Shown in pieces: positions 42,431 to 53,816 of a stretch of 64,000 nucleotides of DNA (positions are counted from its first letter, which is position 1; each line of letters begins with the position of its first letter). The notes below the pieces were generated by a model that was given only the letters and a program-made list of their open reading frames with translations, searched no databases and had not been told where the DNA came from. A program made the translations under genes and the position numbers. The stretch is from contig JANUWF010001614.1 of the NCBI GenBank assembly GCA_026120185.1, positions 3,087,501 to 3,151,500 of the forward strand, read 5' to 3'. This stretch comes from Voacanga thouarsii (taxonomy: Eukaryota; Streptophyta; Magnoliopsida; Gentianales; Apocynaceae).

Positions 42431-43720
42431 TGTCTTTGTCCTAATATTTTAGGGGGTTTTCTCCTATAATTTCAAGTTTCTCAAGCTTAGAAATTAGGTC
42501 CTCAATAGACAAAATGGACTGTAAATTTTTTAGGATTATTTTAGGATGAACATAGCTATTTATTTCTTCCAGTATAACTCCTGATATACAGTTATCTTCT
42601 TCATGGAAGTCAATACATAGAAGATCAACATGATCATCTAATATTTCATAACAAGTTAAAGTCAATGCTATGGCTACAAGCCGCTTTCTTTTTAGCCTTT
42701 ATTCTAGTATTTAGATTACCTTTCCTTTTGCAAGCTCCAGGGGGTTTTCATAAACAGTCATTTCTAGGACCATCTAAAATTGGGACCAAAGCTAAATTAG
42801 GTTCAGGTTGGGGTGAAAAAAAAGGGGTATCACCACGATTAGCTCGTAACTCTAATGGACAGGATGAGAGAGTAGGTAAATGTTCAGTAATTACAGGGGT
42901 GAGGACCAAATGTTCAAAGAACAGGCAATAGTTGTTGGTTAACAAACAAGCCCTATCATTATGAGTAAGGAAATTTAATCCTAGAAGTAGATTGATATCC
43001 TTATAATTCAAAGGTCGGACCCATAATTCAGAAATAGAGATAGGTTTGGACAAGGAATCACAATTGTTCAAAAATCGAATATGGCAATTGGTTATATATG
43101 TATCTAAGGTACGTTGAGTACCATCAAATTAGGTACTATGGAGAGGAATTTTTTCATGTTTCAAAAATTTGTTTGGAACAAATTCTGCTAAAAGGTTTTG
43201 ATCAATGGTGGATCGAGAGGCACCATTATCAATAAAATCATCTATAAGTCGTGTAAAACCATGAACATTTATTTGACAAGCAACCTGAGTTAGTGTAAGA
43301 TTTGTTATCCGGTTCATTGATAACATACCTTTTTGTTTTTCTCCAAAAATGTTTGAAGGGTCAAAGTCATTAGTAGCTTTTTCTTCAAAATAATTTTCTT
43401 TAAATTGAATAAATTGAAGTTCTAAGTCATTAAATTGAGTTTCTAAAGTGGAAACCCTAGTTTCTAAAAGTTGGTTTCTTGTGGAGTTTTTCACACAAGG
43501 AGTCTGAGTAATATCTATTTGAAAATATTCTCTCAAACATAAATTACAAATTTGTTTTTTGCAAATAGAGCAAGTAGCTCTGCTTAAAACAGAGGGATAA
43601 TGGCTGCATTTGAAACATGGGACATAATCCATTCCTTGTTTTAGATGCCAAGTATGTGTACAATCAGACGTTAGAAGAGAAACAGATTTTTGTTTCAGTA
43701 AACACCATATCAATTTCTTC
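42431..43720 (-). pseudogene. Endogenous pararetrovirus aspartic protease and second Cys-rich motif
   Basis: 43129-43713 contains near its start a cysteine array CX2CX11CX2CX4CX2C (CFKC at about 43610, ATCSIC, ICNLC). This is the second cysteine motif described for bacilliform caulimovirids such as Badnavirus and Tungrovirus. A coiled-coil-like stretch (LETRVSTLETQFNDLELQF) follows, then the protease active-site DNGAS at about 43215. 42748-43071 continues with VRPLNYKDINLLLGLNFL, the protease end, then 42441-42665 leads to RT. The order CP-PR-RT-RNase H matches the family. Stops lie at about 43128, 42747 and 42440. Confidence 0.82.
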
Positions 43721-45117
43721 TTCAGAATATAAATGATTTATCTCATCAAATTCTGGAAAGTTGAAGTTTGTAGAATCATAGCTTAGAGATGTAAGGCCAT
43801 ATTTTTTGCCATAGATTGGGGCTTGGTTAGTTCATTCACCAAAGCATAGTTGGGTTCTGTACCTTCTTCCCGTTGAAGAGATTCTATCTCACAAGTGGAA
43901 TAAATAGAAGAAGAGTCAAAAACGTCTGAAATTACTTCCAACAGGTCACAGTTAATACAATTTACAAGTTTGGCTTCTCTTGTAAATAAGTTTTTCATGT
44001 CATGACAAATAGAGAAAATGTGTCCTAGCTTATTACAGGTATAACATGTAAGAGTAGATTAATAAGATTTATTAGGTTTAAATCTTCTCACATACTTCTT
44101 TTTGTCAAGATAGAGCTTTTTGGCCTTACTCTTGCGTAAATACAAAGTTTCTGAAGGTTTTACCTTTTGTTTGCTCTTCAGAGGTTTATATCTGGGTTTA
44201 CCAGAATAAATACCTCATTTAGTATGGAGTTGTTTTGCCCCATACTGCTGGGCAATATAGATTTGAGAGCAAAACCCATTTTTTTGTTTTTTCAACATCT
44301 TTTGAGTTGCAATATAAGTACATTTGTCCTTCAACTTACTGAGAATATGTTGGATTTGAATCCCAACATTATCAAAAGTTGGTGGAACAGTTATGGCTTT
44401 CCATGCTTCATGGATTTCTTTGCCAAGTTGATCCGGTAGTTTGGAGAAAAGCCTTTCTCCCATCTCAAGACTATAATAGTTTCCAGAAACTGCTGTTAGT
44501 GCCAAAAAGTCTAAACAAAATGGCTTAACATAATACCAGTTTAGTAATTGCAGCTGCTATAGGTCTCTTATAGCATCAATTTGTCTAAGATTGAGAACAG
44601 TGTTAGCATCTCTAGCAGTGAGTATTCTATCAATAGAATAGAAAAAATTGAGAATATTATTACCTTGTTGAGCAATACGAGTTACCTCATCAGGGAATTT
44701 GGCTTTGAATCCTTCTCAGGCTGCTCTTGCAACATCTCTTAGATAGTTTTCTGCTACCTGGATCATTGCTTCTCCTGAATCAATATCTAGTTCATGTTTT
44801 TGCTGATAGTCTCTTTTAACAAAGGCTGTCCATTGTTCAAGATAAGTATCAAATAATTGAGGGTCACATTCAATTATGTTGAGTAATACTACATCTTTTC
44901 CAAAAAAGGTTAGTTTTGGAAGTCTTCTTCTTCCAGTAGTTCTAAGTAAAGGATTAGGATTGGTGTAAGGATTTATAGCAGTCCTAGGTGGATGTCCTCC
45001 TTGGTCATAAACCATTGGTCTAGGCACTAATTCTGGATAGGAGACATTATAGGGTCTAGAATGGACATTCAAGTTAGGAGAAGAACAAGAAGTTCCTCTC
45101 AGACCTACTAAAAACAT
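43721..45117 (-). pseudogene. Endogenous pararetrovirus coat protein region
   Basis: 44716-45117, 44215-44505 and 43783-43998 are open pieces in one direction. The first has LLNIIECDPQLFDTYLEQWTAF and EAMIQVAENYLRD; the second LSKLKDKCTYIATQK. Between them the frame has ILNFFYSIDR. A lysine-rich segment precedes the zinc knuckle CX2CX4HX4C at about 44030-44050 (CYTCNKLGHIFSIC), the RNA-binding knuckle of caulimovirid and retroviral capsids. Stops lie near 44715, 44510, 44210 and 44058. The N-terminal movement protein is not visible on this strand. Confidence 0.8.
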
Positions 45118-45520
45118 TACTTATGAAAACCCGGATGGAACTTTAAGTGTTAGGTTTGCAAACTATATTAATTCAACACATCAGAATGAAGATGGGCTAG
45201 AAGAAGAATTGGATACTTATAACCCACCATTAGCTGATGGAATGAGGAGTATTTGATGATATAGAAGAATTCCTATACTTCCTAAAAGAAATAGAAAGAT
45301 ACTTTTCTCAGGAAGAACTATTCCAACAAGAACAAACTGATCTGGAGTCAGGAAAACTCCCAAAAGGATATAAACTTAGATTTGGAATAGACTTGGAAGT
45401 TATAGCCTATAAGGTTCCTATTTTTAGTCCAACTACTACTCTTAAAGATGAAACAGAACTAGAGGCGCCTTCTGAGACTCTTTCTACCATATCTGAAACA
45501 GATACAGATATTACTCATAT
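45010..45520 (+). pseudogene. Plus-strand open segment beside the coat region, possibly inverted viral piece
   Basis: On the plus strand a frame reads ENPDGTLSVRFANYINS and EEELDTYNPPLADGMRS (about 45120-45255); after one frame change, 45260-45515 reads EEFLYFLKEIERYFSQEELF, LPKGYKLRFGIDLEVIAYKV and ETLSTISETDTD. Upstream it overlaps the antisense coat-region ORF. The composition (acidic, no stops for long runs) looks coding. I cannot match it to a family. It may be movement-protein or N-terminal polyprotein sequence in inverted orientation, as happens in rearranged viral integrants. It ends at the microsatellite at 45525. Confidence 0.4.
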
Positions 45521-45524
45521 ATCA

Positions 45525-45525
45525 G

Positions 45526-45593
<68 letters not shown>

Positions 45594-45636
45594 GTGTGTA
45601 TATATATTTTTATTTGTGTGTTACACACACACACAC

Positions 45637-45682
<46 letters not shown>

Positions 45683-45739
45683 ATTGTGTGTATAGTTATA
45701 TATGTATATATATACATACACATATGACACACATACATA

Positions 45740-45770
<31 letters not shown>

Positions 45771-45885
45771 CATATGTGTATGTATACACACACACACACA
45801 CACACATATTAATGTACTTTTGAATATATTATTAAATATATATATTAATATATTATATACACATATATATTAATATACTATTTTA

Positions 45886-45941
<56 letters not shown>

Positions 45942-46128
45942 TAATACAACATATTAATATATATATATATATATACATATATATATTGATATATTTTTGA
46001 AGTATATTAATAAATATATATACATATATATACATACACATATATATTAATATACATATATATACACAATTAATATATATATATATATTAATTTATATAC
46101 CAATTACATACCAAAAACATATATATAG

Positions 46129-46165
<37 letters not shown>

Positions 46166-46256
46166 CGACATACTTTTTTAATATATTAATAAATACCTAT
46201 ATACATATACATATATATATATATATTTATATATACAAATAGCATATGAAATGCAT

Positions 46257-46297
<41 letters not shown>

Positions 46298-46320
46298 TAT
46301 AGCATATGAATATGTATTAA
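45525..46320. repeat. Compound dinucleotide microsatellite, right side of viral block
   Basis: About 800 bp of (TA)n, (GT)n, (CA)n and (TG)n blocks, including (TA)n at 45530-45570, (GT)n at 45571-45592, (TG)n at 45747-45768, (CA)n at 45786-45806 and 45888-45921, and (TA)n again at 46258-46291. ORFs predicted here are artefacts of the repeats. Some TG and CA blocks form inverted repeats. Confidence 0.93.
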
Positions 46321-46339
46321 GAATATACACCAAATACAT

Positions 46340-47660
46340 ATAGGCGTATTAAATTAACGATCCAACAGTTTGATTTGCTAAAATTGTTTTAAAAAAAAGT
46401 GTTATGACAAAAGTTGAAGGTAATCGGATATATTTTGTAACATAATCTAGCATAATATCTAAAATAATATCTAATACCTAATGCATTTATAAAGATAGGC
46501 ATATCTAATTAACGATGCAATCGTTCAATTTGTTAAAATTGCTTAGGAAAAATGTTATGACATAAGTTGAAGGTAATCATATATATTTTAGAGCATAATC
46601 TGGTATAATATCTTAAAAAACATCCAAAACCTAATTCATTTACAAAGATAAGCATATCAAGTTAACGATCCAACTGTTAGATTTGTTAAAATTGCTAGGA
46701 AAAGTATTATGACAATATTTGAAGGTAATCAGATATATTTTGAAACATTTTCTAGTATAATATCTAGAAAAATATCCAAAACATAATGCAATTACAAAGA
46801 TAGGTGTATCAAATTATTGATCCAACCGTTAGATTTGTTAAAATTACTAAGAAAAGTGTTATGACAAAATTTGAAGGTAATTGGATATATTTTGGTACCA
46901 ATTCTAGCATAATATCTATAAAAAAAATTCAAAACCTAATGCATTTAGAAAGATAGACATATAAAATTTATGATTCAACCATTATATTTGTTAAAATTGC
47001 CAAGAAAAATGTTATAACAAAATTTAAATGTAATCGAATATATTTTTGCACATTATCGACATTTCTATCGGCTCCCTTTATTGGCAATATCCAAAACCTA
47101 ACACATTTACAAATATAGGTGTATCACATTAATGGTCCAATCGTTAAATCTATTAAAATTACTAAGAAAAGTGTTATGACAAAATTTGAAAGTAATCAGA
47201 TATATTTTGATACATTATCGAGCACACTATCTAAAAAATACCCAAAATTTAACGCATTTACAAAGATAGGCATATAAAATTTACGACAAAATTTAATTGT
47301 ATTCAAATATATTTTAACACATTATCTCGCATAATATCTAGAAAAATATCCAAAACGTAACACATTTACAAATATAGGCGTATTACATTAATGGTCTAAT
47401 AGTTAGATTTATTAAAATTACTAAGAAAAGTGTTATGACAAAATTTGAAGGTAATCGGATATAGTTTGATACATTATCGAGTATGATATCTAGAAAAATA
47501 TCCAAATCCTAACGCGTTTACAAAGATAGGCATATCAAATTAACGATCTAACAGTTAGATTTATTGAATTTACTAAAAAATATATTATGACCAAATTTGA
47601 ATATAATCGGATATGTTTTGATACATAATCTAGGTTAATTTCTATAAATCAGCCCAAAAT
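46340..47660. repeat. Tandem array, unit about 152 bp, nine copies
   Basis: The landmark GTTATGACAAAATTTGAAGG and variants recur at 46401, 46554, 46706, 46858, 47011, 47173, 47280 (shortened unit), 47432 and 47584, so most spacings are 152-153 bp, with one of 162 and one of about 107. Each unit also has AAAGATAGGCATATCAAATT and GATCCAACCGTTAGATTTGTT. No coding is seen. The array lies between the microsatellite and a CACTA-like terminus and could be a subterminal or internal repeat of that element, or a local minisatellite. Confidence 0.88.
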
Positions 47661-47680
47661 ATAATGCATTTATAAATATT

Positions 47681-48010
47681 TAAAAATTTAGGGACTAATA
47701 TGTAAAATTTTTGGGATTATATTTTAAATATTCTAAAATTTAGTGGCCAATTTATAAATTTTTTGTTATCATTTTCTAATTTTACAAAATTTAAGGAGCA
47801 ATTTGTAAAATTTGGGGTCATATTTTATATATTTAAAAATTTAGAGACCAATTTATAAAATTTGTAGGGTCATATTACAAATATTTTTAAATTTAGAGAT
47901 CAATTTACAAATTTTTTAGGTCATTTTGTAATTGTACAAAATTTAAAGACCAATTTACAAAATTTTTCAAGCTATGTTGTAAATATTTAAAATTTTAAAG
48001 ACAGGTATTA
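47681..48010. repeat. Tandem array, unit about 52 bp, six to seven copies
   Basis: The motif AAATTTAGAGACCAATTTATAAAATTT followed by GGTCATATT repeats with variation. It is directly distal to the 152-bp array. Units are strongly diverged. Confidence 0.8.
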
Positions 48011-48332
48011 GTTAGAAAATATGAATTTTGTCGCTAAAAGTTATAGTTAATAGTGATAAAAGTTAGTATTTTTAGCTAGAAAATAAATTTTCGTCACTGA
48101 TGTTGCATCATGAGCGAGGAAACTTAAATTTTCTTCACTAAAACACTTATTTCCTAGCTAAAGCCATCATTTTTAGTTAGGAAATAAAAATTTGTTGCCA
48201 AAGGATTTAATCAATAGCAATAAAAAGTTTTTGTCGCTAAAGAAAATTTTTCCTCGCTAAAAGGTATTTTTTAGGGACAAAACTTTAGTTAGGAAAAAAA
48301 ATTGGTCACCAATGTATCATTTTCTTGTAGTG
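48011..48332. mobile_element. CACTA-like transposon terminus (right end)
   Basis: The sequence ends TCATTTTCTTGTAGTG at 48332; on the minus strand this is CACTACAAGAAAATGA, matching the conserved start of plant CACTA transposons. The preceding 300 bp has several GTCGCTAA, CTCGCTAA and TTAGTTAGGAAA-type subterminal motifs in both orientations, as expected for CACTA subterminal repeats. The other end was not found, so the element may be truncated. No transposase is seen. Confidence 0.6.
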
Positions 48333-48451
48333 CTAATAAATTAGTGGCCTTTTCATTTTATCCTTTAAAAAGTGCCTTAGTCATTTAGCCCAATACACAA
48401 GAGTCACACGTTTCGTAAGATTTTAAATCAAACGAATTTAGTAGCCCATTG
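48333..48451. other. Short spacer at truncated end of Copia-4
   Basis: No feature is recognised. Copia-4 coding becomes visible from 48452. Confidence 0.4.
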
Positions 48452-48990
48452 TTATGAAGCTTTGTTATGCGTCAAACGACAATGCCAGAAGTAAGTCTGA
48501 TTTAAATCATTACATTTCAATCTCTTAATATTAATGTTATAGATAAACTTCTTAGAAGATTCACAAAGATTAAGAATATAGAGTCCATTTGATAATGAAG
48601 CATCTTCATAGAAAGTACCATTTTTATTAATGGAGCAAATGTTATTTTGAATAACAAATTCAAAACCTTTCAAATCCAAACAAGAAGCTAAAATAATATT
48701 CCTACTCATAGCAAGAACATAAAAATAGTCATTCCATTCTAACACAAGTCCACTAGGCAAAATTAATTCAAAAGTTACTATAGTTACTACAACAACTTTT
48801 GCTCCATTCACAACTCCTAGGTCCACCTCACCTTTTGCCAAGGCTTTACTCCTTTTTAGACCCTACACATTTACATAATGAGATCAACAACCGATATCCA
48901 ATACCCATGAATTAAAAGTAGATAAATTAATTTCTATAACATAAATACCTAAAGTGGCAATCTCACTGTTCTTCTTTTTCTTTTCTTCTA
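48452..48990 (-). pseudogene. Copia-4 protease and pre-integrase
   Basis: 48840-48960 holds a protease start with WVLDIGC (active-site DTG-like, DIG) in a frame with stops. 48452-48841 reads MAKGEVDLGVVNGAK, NIILASCLDLKGFEF, and ends with YFWHCRLTH, the histidine pair that begins the integrase zinc motif. Coding stops at the truncation. Confidence 0.82.
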
Positions 48991-49006
48991 AATAGAGTTG
49001 GAAATT

Positions 49007-49792
49007 TCATAACCAATGACCTAGTTCACCACAATGATGGCAAGCTCCCTCCTTTGGTGCCTTGTCCTTATGTTTGGTCTTAAACTTAGACTTAGCCATG
49101 TCCTTGCCCTTATTAGCCATGATTTTGCTCTTTTGGTTTTTCTTTTTCCCTTTTCCCTTTTGAACCATAAGAACACTAGGAAAATTCTTCTTAATGTTCA
49201 ATTCATCTTGTTTTAGCATCCCATGCAACTCTGTAATAGAGTTCTCCATATTATTCATGTTAAAATATATGACAAATTGGTTATATTCAGGACGGAAAAA
49301 GCTCAAGATCAAATATGTGGCCTTATTATGATTTACGGGAGCACCAAGCTTTTCAAGATAGTTAAGATAGCTCTTCATCTTAAGGACATGGGTACTCACC
49401 AAGGTGCTAGAAGCCATCTCACAAGCATTTAATGCCTTATCAGTTTCAAACCTTTCTTGTTGTGCTTGCTCTTGGAACATTTTCTTAAGATGCACAATCA
49501 TATCAAATGCCTCTGCTTCTTCAAACTATTTTTGAAATTCAGCATTCATAGTGGCTAGCATGAGGCAAGTGCCATCATTAGAGTCATCTTTATGCTTACT
49601 ACAAGCATCTTTCTCAGCTCGCAGGGCATTATTTGCTAGTTCAGGAGGAATAGGTTTCTCAAGAACATAGAGCTTTTTTTCTTACTTAAGAACAATTCTT
49701 AAGTTGCATACCCAATCAAGAAAGTTAGTCCCACTAAGCTTATCTTTCTCGAGCATGAATTGCAATGAGTTATTCCAACTATTTGTTGCCAT
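49007..49792 (-). pseudogene. Copia-4 gag
   Basis: The start is ATG 49792 (MATNSWNNSLQFMLEKDKLS), with stops at about 49690 and 49535. 49007-49501 is open and includes LKKMFQEQAQQERFETDKAL, then a lysine-rich tail and the zinc knuckle CHHCGELGHW near 49020-49050, which then meets a stop instead of the final cysteine. The gag layout and knuckle are those of Copia. In a working element gag binds RNA and assembles the particle. Confidence 0.87.
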
Positions 49793-51145
49793 TATCTACA
49801 TGCAATAATATGCAAAGTAATTAATTTGAGGCTTTAATGAAAACTCCCACTAAAAGTATATAAACTTTTAAAACATCAACATTTTGATGTTTCGTAGTTG
49901 GTAAAACCTTTTTTTAATAATAAAATAATTTATCTAAATCATAAGTACGCTTTGACTTTAATCTTACAATTAAATAAAACTCAAATGTAATGAGATATAC
50001 ATCAAACATTCGGGCTAAAAATCTCATATAATACCCTAGGCCCAAAACCATTTTAATAGCCCAGTTAAGTCAAACTATATCAAACATATGAAAATTTATT
50101 TTTCATCTTGTCTCACGTAGATAATCAAAAGCATCCTACTTTGGTAGGAATGACTATATGATGATCTAAGTAATAACAAGTCTTTGATTTTAGAAAGTAT
50201 TTAAAACTTAATTTTTTTAATTTAAATTATAAAAATTTTGATTGTAGTAAGTATGAAATAAACATATCAAATATGTATATAAGACATAAATAAAAGTGAT
50301 ATAGCATGACCCGTAACCTATATTGATCTTCACGAGCAAAGTGAAGATCAAAGTGGTCAATCTAGGTAAATAAACTCCTTGAGTATTTTCCAATGCTTCG
50401 AGCATATTCCTTCTTGGTTGTAACTGTAGGCCTCCATCTTCCTTTTTTTTCCAATTGAATAGTAAAATAAAATAATTCCTATTCTAGAAAGCAGCTACAA
50501 TTTTACAACAATGAAAAACAAAACGCATGCTGTATTTAAAATATTATAGCCTAAAAACAACCAAAATAAACTTGCCAATCACATTAGGGGTAAAGAGAGC
50601 CATGCTATGCACTACGCAAAACAATCAAAATATCTAACAAATAACACACAACAAATAGTTAGATAGAGTCCCAGGGGTAGTGGCCTTAGCGGCGGTCCCG
50701 CTGGCCAGTCAGCCAACGGGGGTCAATGTGGCAGTGCCTTTTGTGATAGCTTGCCCCAAATGAAAAACTGAATTTTCCTTCTCTCATTGAATGAGATTTT
50801 GCCTTCCAACTACAGAACATTAATCATATTAACATTCATAAAACATCTTGTTTAGCTACCAGAAAATAACCCGTAAACATGTAATCATAGATAATTTGAA
50901 ATTATTCTAAACCAGTTTGCGGCTACCAGTTCAAACAATCTGATCTAATTACCAGTCGCAAGGATCACACAAAAACATAAAACGGTATAACTCTCTGAAA
51001 TAATCACATATCATATGAACAGAAAGTAAATACATTAACATGCTCTTTACTTAGGTTAGATTATGTATAAGCATCATGGATATATCACATATATATTCAT
51101 ACATGAACACATTATAGTCTCTAAAGCAAGTTGCTCTAATACCGT
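49793..51145 (-). other. Copia-4 leader and primer-binding site
   Basis: The primer site is at 51131-51145; the minus strand reads ACGGTATTAGAGCAA, near the tRNA-Met complement TGGTATCAGAGC with two changes. A GC-rich patch at 50670-50740 stands out from the AT-rich leader. No protein is recognised. Confidence 0.7.
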
Positions 51146-52406
51146 TGTTAGAATTCGAAGACTCTTTAAACACAGAAAACACCCTCGAATTCTTCTAGGA
51201 CCTATGCTAAAACGTATCGTTAGGGACTTGATAGAAGGTCATACCTCAAAATGCCATATAATATTTACTGATATGAAGAAGACTCTGTTGTCCAATAAGA
51301 CACATAGAGAATTTTGTTTTCAACCAAAGTGTGCTAGCACCCTTGGAAAGAAAAATACTTTTTGGAGATTTTTTGGGTTTCAGAGTGTTTGACAGAGAGA
51401 GAGTTTTGTGATGGCTAGGGTATTTACTTTATAATACCTAGCCTATATATATAACATCTGAACTCTTAAAACTATTTTAAGAGTTCTTCTCACAACCAAT
51501 CTCCCTATTTGGTGGATCATATTTTTTTTATATTGGTCATATCTTTATAAAACCAAATTTCAAAAGATATGAATTATCTTACTAGATAATATCGGTAACT
51601 ACTAATTAATCCATCAAATTAGATACAAGGTATCTGGACGTCTTTCAGATACCTCGAACTTAGATGCCTTTTCTAAATATAATGTATCTAGACATACTTC
51701 TAGATACAATAAATCTGGACATACTTTTAGACAAGATGAATCTAGCCACCAGAAAATAAAATAAGTTTTTTGCTTAATGTGTGACCCTGTAGGTTCATCT
51801 AATACTAGTAGTGTGCCCAAATCACATTTATAAGGCCCACAAGTTATAAGAGGTTCCTAGCAAAACATTACAAATACCCAAGTTAAAATAAAGATCCGTG
51901 ATCTTTTTAAACCAAACTAAAATTTGATATTTAATCCTTTTGTCTTATGATATCCTGATTATGTATAAGTCATGGAATATGTCATCCATGACTTGATTTC
52001 TTGATTTCTAAGTAAACTGTTCAAAGCAGTTATATCAATATCTTTAATTGACACATTTAAGTACGACTATACATTTTAATAGTTTAACTCATCAAGGGGC
52101 CCATAGATATCTCTCTCAATAATAAGTGGGACAAATTCCTTCACTTTCATTCATATTCCTCTCCCTGACTTATTCTATATGCAATAGTATCCTATTCAAT
52201 TATCTAGTTAAAGACATCTGATGATTATGTCAAGATATAAAATTTACTTAGTAGGAAACGATGATGAATTCAGGTTAAAGGACATATAATATCATAATTT
52301 GAGAGAGAAGTGCTTATGGCATGTCCCATTAAGTACTCTGATAGTGGGTCATGTTCAATACAATGTTCCTTAATATCTATTTAGGTTTTGACTTGATATC
52401 CCATTT
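51146..52406 (-). repeat. Copia-4 5' LTR, truncated at far side
   Basis: The plus strand begins TGTTAGAATTCG next to the primer site. The rest follows, in reverse, the order of landmarks of the solo LTRs at 25044-26477 and 59885-61330 (the ATGACCCACT, TCAAGGGGCCCAT and GACTTGAT blocks in opposite orientation). It is broken at 52406 by the next element, so its outer terminus is absent. Confidence 0.82.
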
Positions 52407-53816
52407 TGATAGGGGCTAATATCATCACTATTTTCCTAGTTATTTGAGGTTAAATTGAGATACTTTTTATGTAATAACTAGGCATATTTCTTACTATTTG
52501 ACATTTGAGTGTGGAAAGTATTTTTGATAAATTTGTGCAGATTTAAGTTGATTTCAAGAAAAAAAGGTAAAGTTTCCGTAATGCACCTAGCACCAGGTCC
52601 AACTAAGGCACCGGGTGCTAGGTCCAATCTGGAAAAACAGTGAAAACAGAGCAAAATTCAGGGCAAGAATAGAACACACCTGACGCCAGGTGGGTCAACT
52701 AGACCCGGTGCCAGGTCTGCTCTGGGTGCACAAATTCCGTTCATGAATTTGGTATTTTTCAAAGGATTTTGGTATTTTTTGAATCCTACTCGGCCAAGAC
52801 TTCTCAAGCAACAAATTTTAGCATCGAAGAAGCCTAAAAAAACAAGGAAAACATAAGAGAAAAGAGTGGAATTTAAGGAGCAAATCAGAAAATCACTTAT
52901 TGAAGGAGAAATTCATCAAATCAATAAGGGTTGTTCAAGAGAGTCTTCAAAGGATAAGAAGGAGTCTTGTCTATAAGTGCTTTCTTTTACCTTTATTTTC
53001 ATTTTCTTAAACAATCATATATTCAAAATTGTTATTATAATTTGACATTGTTTTTGGAATTCATGATTTATTGAGTTAATTTAGTTTTTTGATTAATTGA
53101 TTATTGTTCTTGGTATTTGATTACTTGTTTTTCTTTTGGAGTTGGTTGATTGATTTTAGTTATTAACTTGCTTGAAAAGGGAGTTGATAATGACTTTAAT
53201 TAATTAATTTTATATTTGTTATCTCTTGACTTGCTTGAAAAAGAGGTTAATTGTCTAGAACTTAGGTAATCAAAGATTGGTTGATGATTGCTAGAATATG
53301 GATTCATTGACTAATTTTAAGTTTTAAATCACCTAGAATATAGGGGTTTATATGAGGATTGATTTTAATGCATCTTTTAGATAAATTGGTTGAGGTTAAG
53401 ACATAATATGTCCACTAATTTAACTAAAAGATAGTGATTCCATAGATTGCAAATGAAGTGGGTCTATTTTAAATCCTTCATGAGACCAAGATGACAATTG
53501 ATTGTGATATGTGTTAAGTGATTCATTGTCATGTTTTCAAAAACCTTTGTCTAAATTTCATATTTTCACATCCTTAAGTTGTATATATTTATTTATTTTT
53601 TATTATCCTATCACTTTATTTAGTTAGTTAAATAATAAATAGAAAGTTATTAGTGTGTACTTGTTCTTTTGAGGATCAATACTCGTTAATTCTTTATACT
53701 ATACTTGAAATGAGTATATTTGCTCGTATGTGTATTTTGAAATTAATGTTTTAATTAAAACTTGACTAAAGGATGGATTTAAATTTGATGATTTTTATAC
53801 ACTCAAAATTTACACA
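52407..53816 (+). repeat. Left LTR of Athila-like element (1410 bp)
   Basis: It starts TGATAGGGGCTAATATC and ends AAATTTACACA just ahead of the primer site. It matches 56560-57331 in its first 770 bases. It includes GC-rich CACCAGGTCC-type repeats and an inverted repeat at 52585-52594/52614-52623. Confidence 0.85.

Larger units (their letters stand above)
48452..52406 (-). mobile_element. Copia-4: 5' half of a Ty1/Copia element
   Basis: Minus-strand order is LTR (51146-52406), tRNA-Met primer site, leader (49793-51130), gag (49007-49792) and protease/pre-integrase (48452-48960). It stops near 48450, so integrase core, RT and RNase H are missing. The LTR is cut on its far side by the Athila-like element that starts at 52407. 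The LTR is related to the solo LTRs at 25044 and 59885 in opposite orientation. Confidence 0.83.

Noticed and set aside
42665..42931. 88-codon plus-strand ORF
   Set aside because: It overlaps the minus-strand viral protease-RT region, which has family motifs, so it is a shadow.
45393..45873. Long ORFs through the (TA)n/(GT)n tracts
   Set aside because: Repeat artefacts. Only the part before 45520 could be coding.
52678..52693. CACCTGACGCCAGGTG palindrome as a protein-binding operator
   Set aside because: It is part of the repeated CACCAGGTCC-like cluster of the LTR and no regulator can be named.
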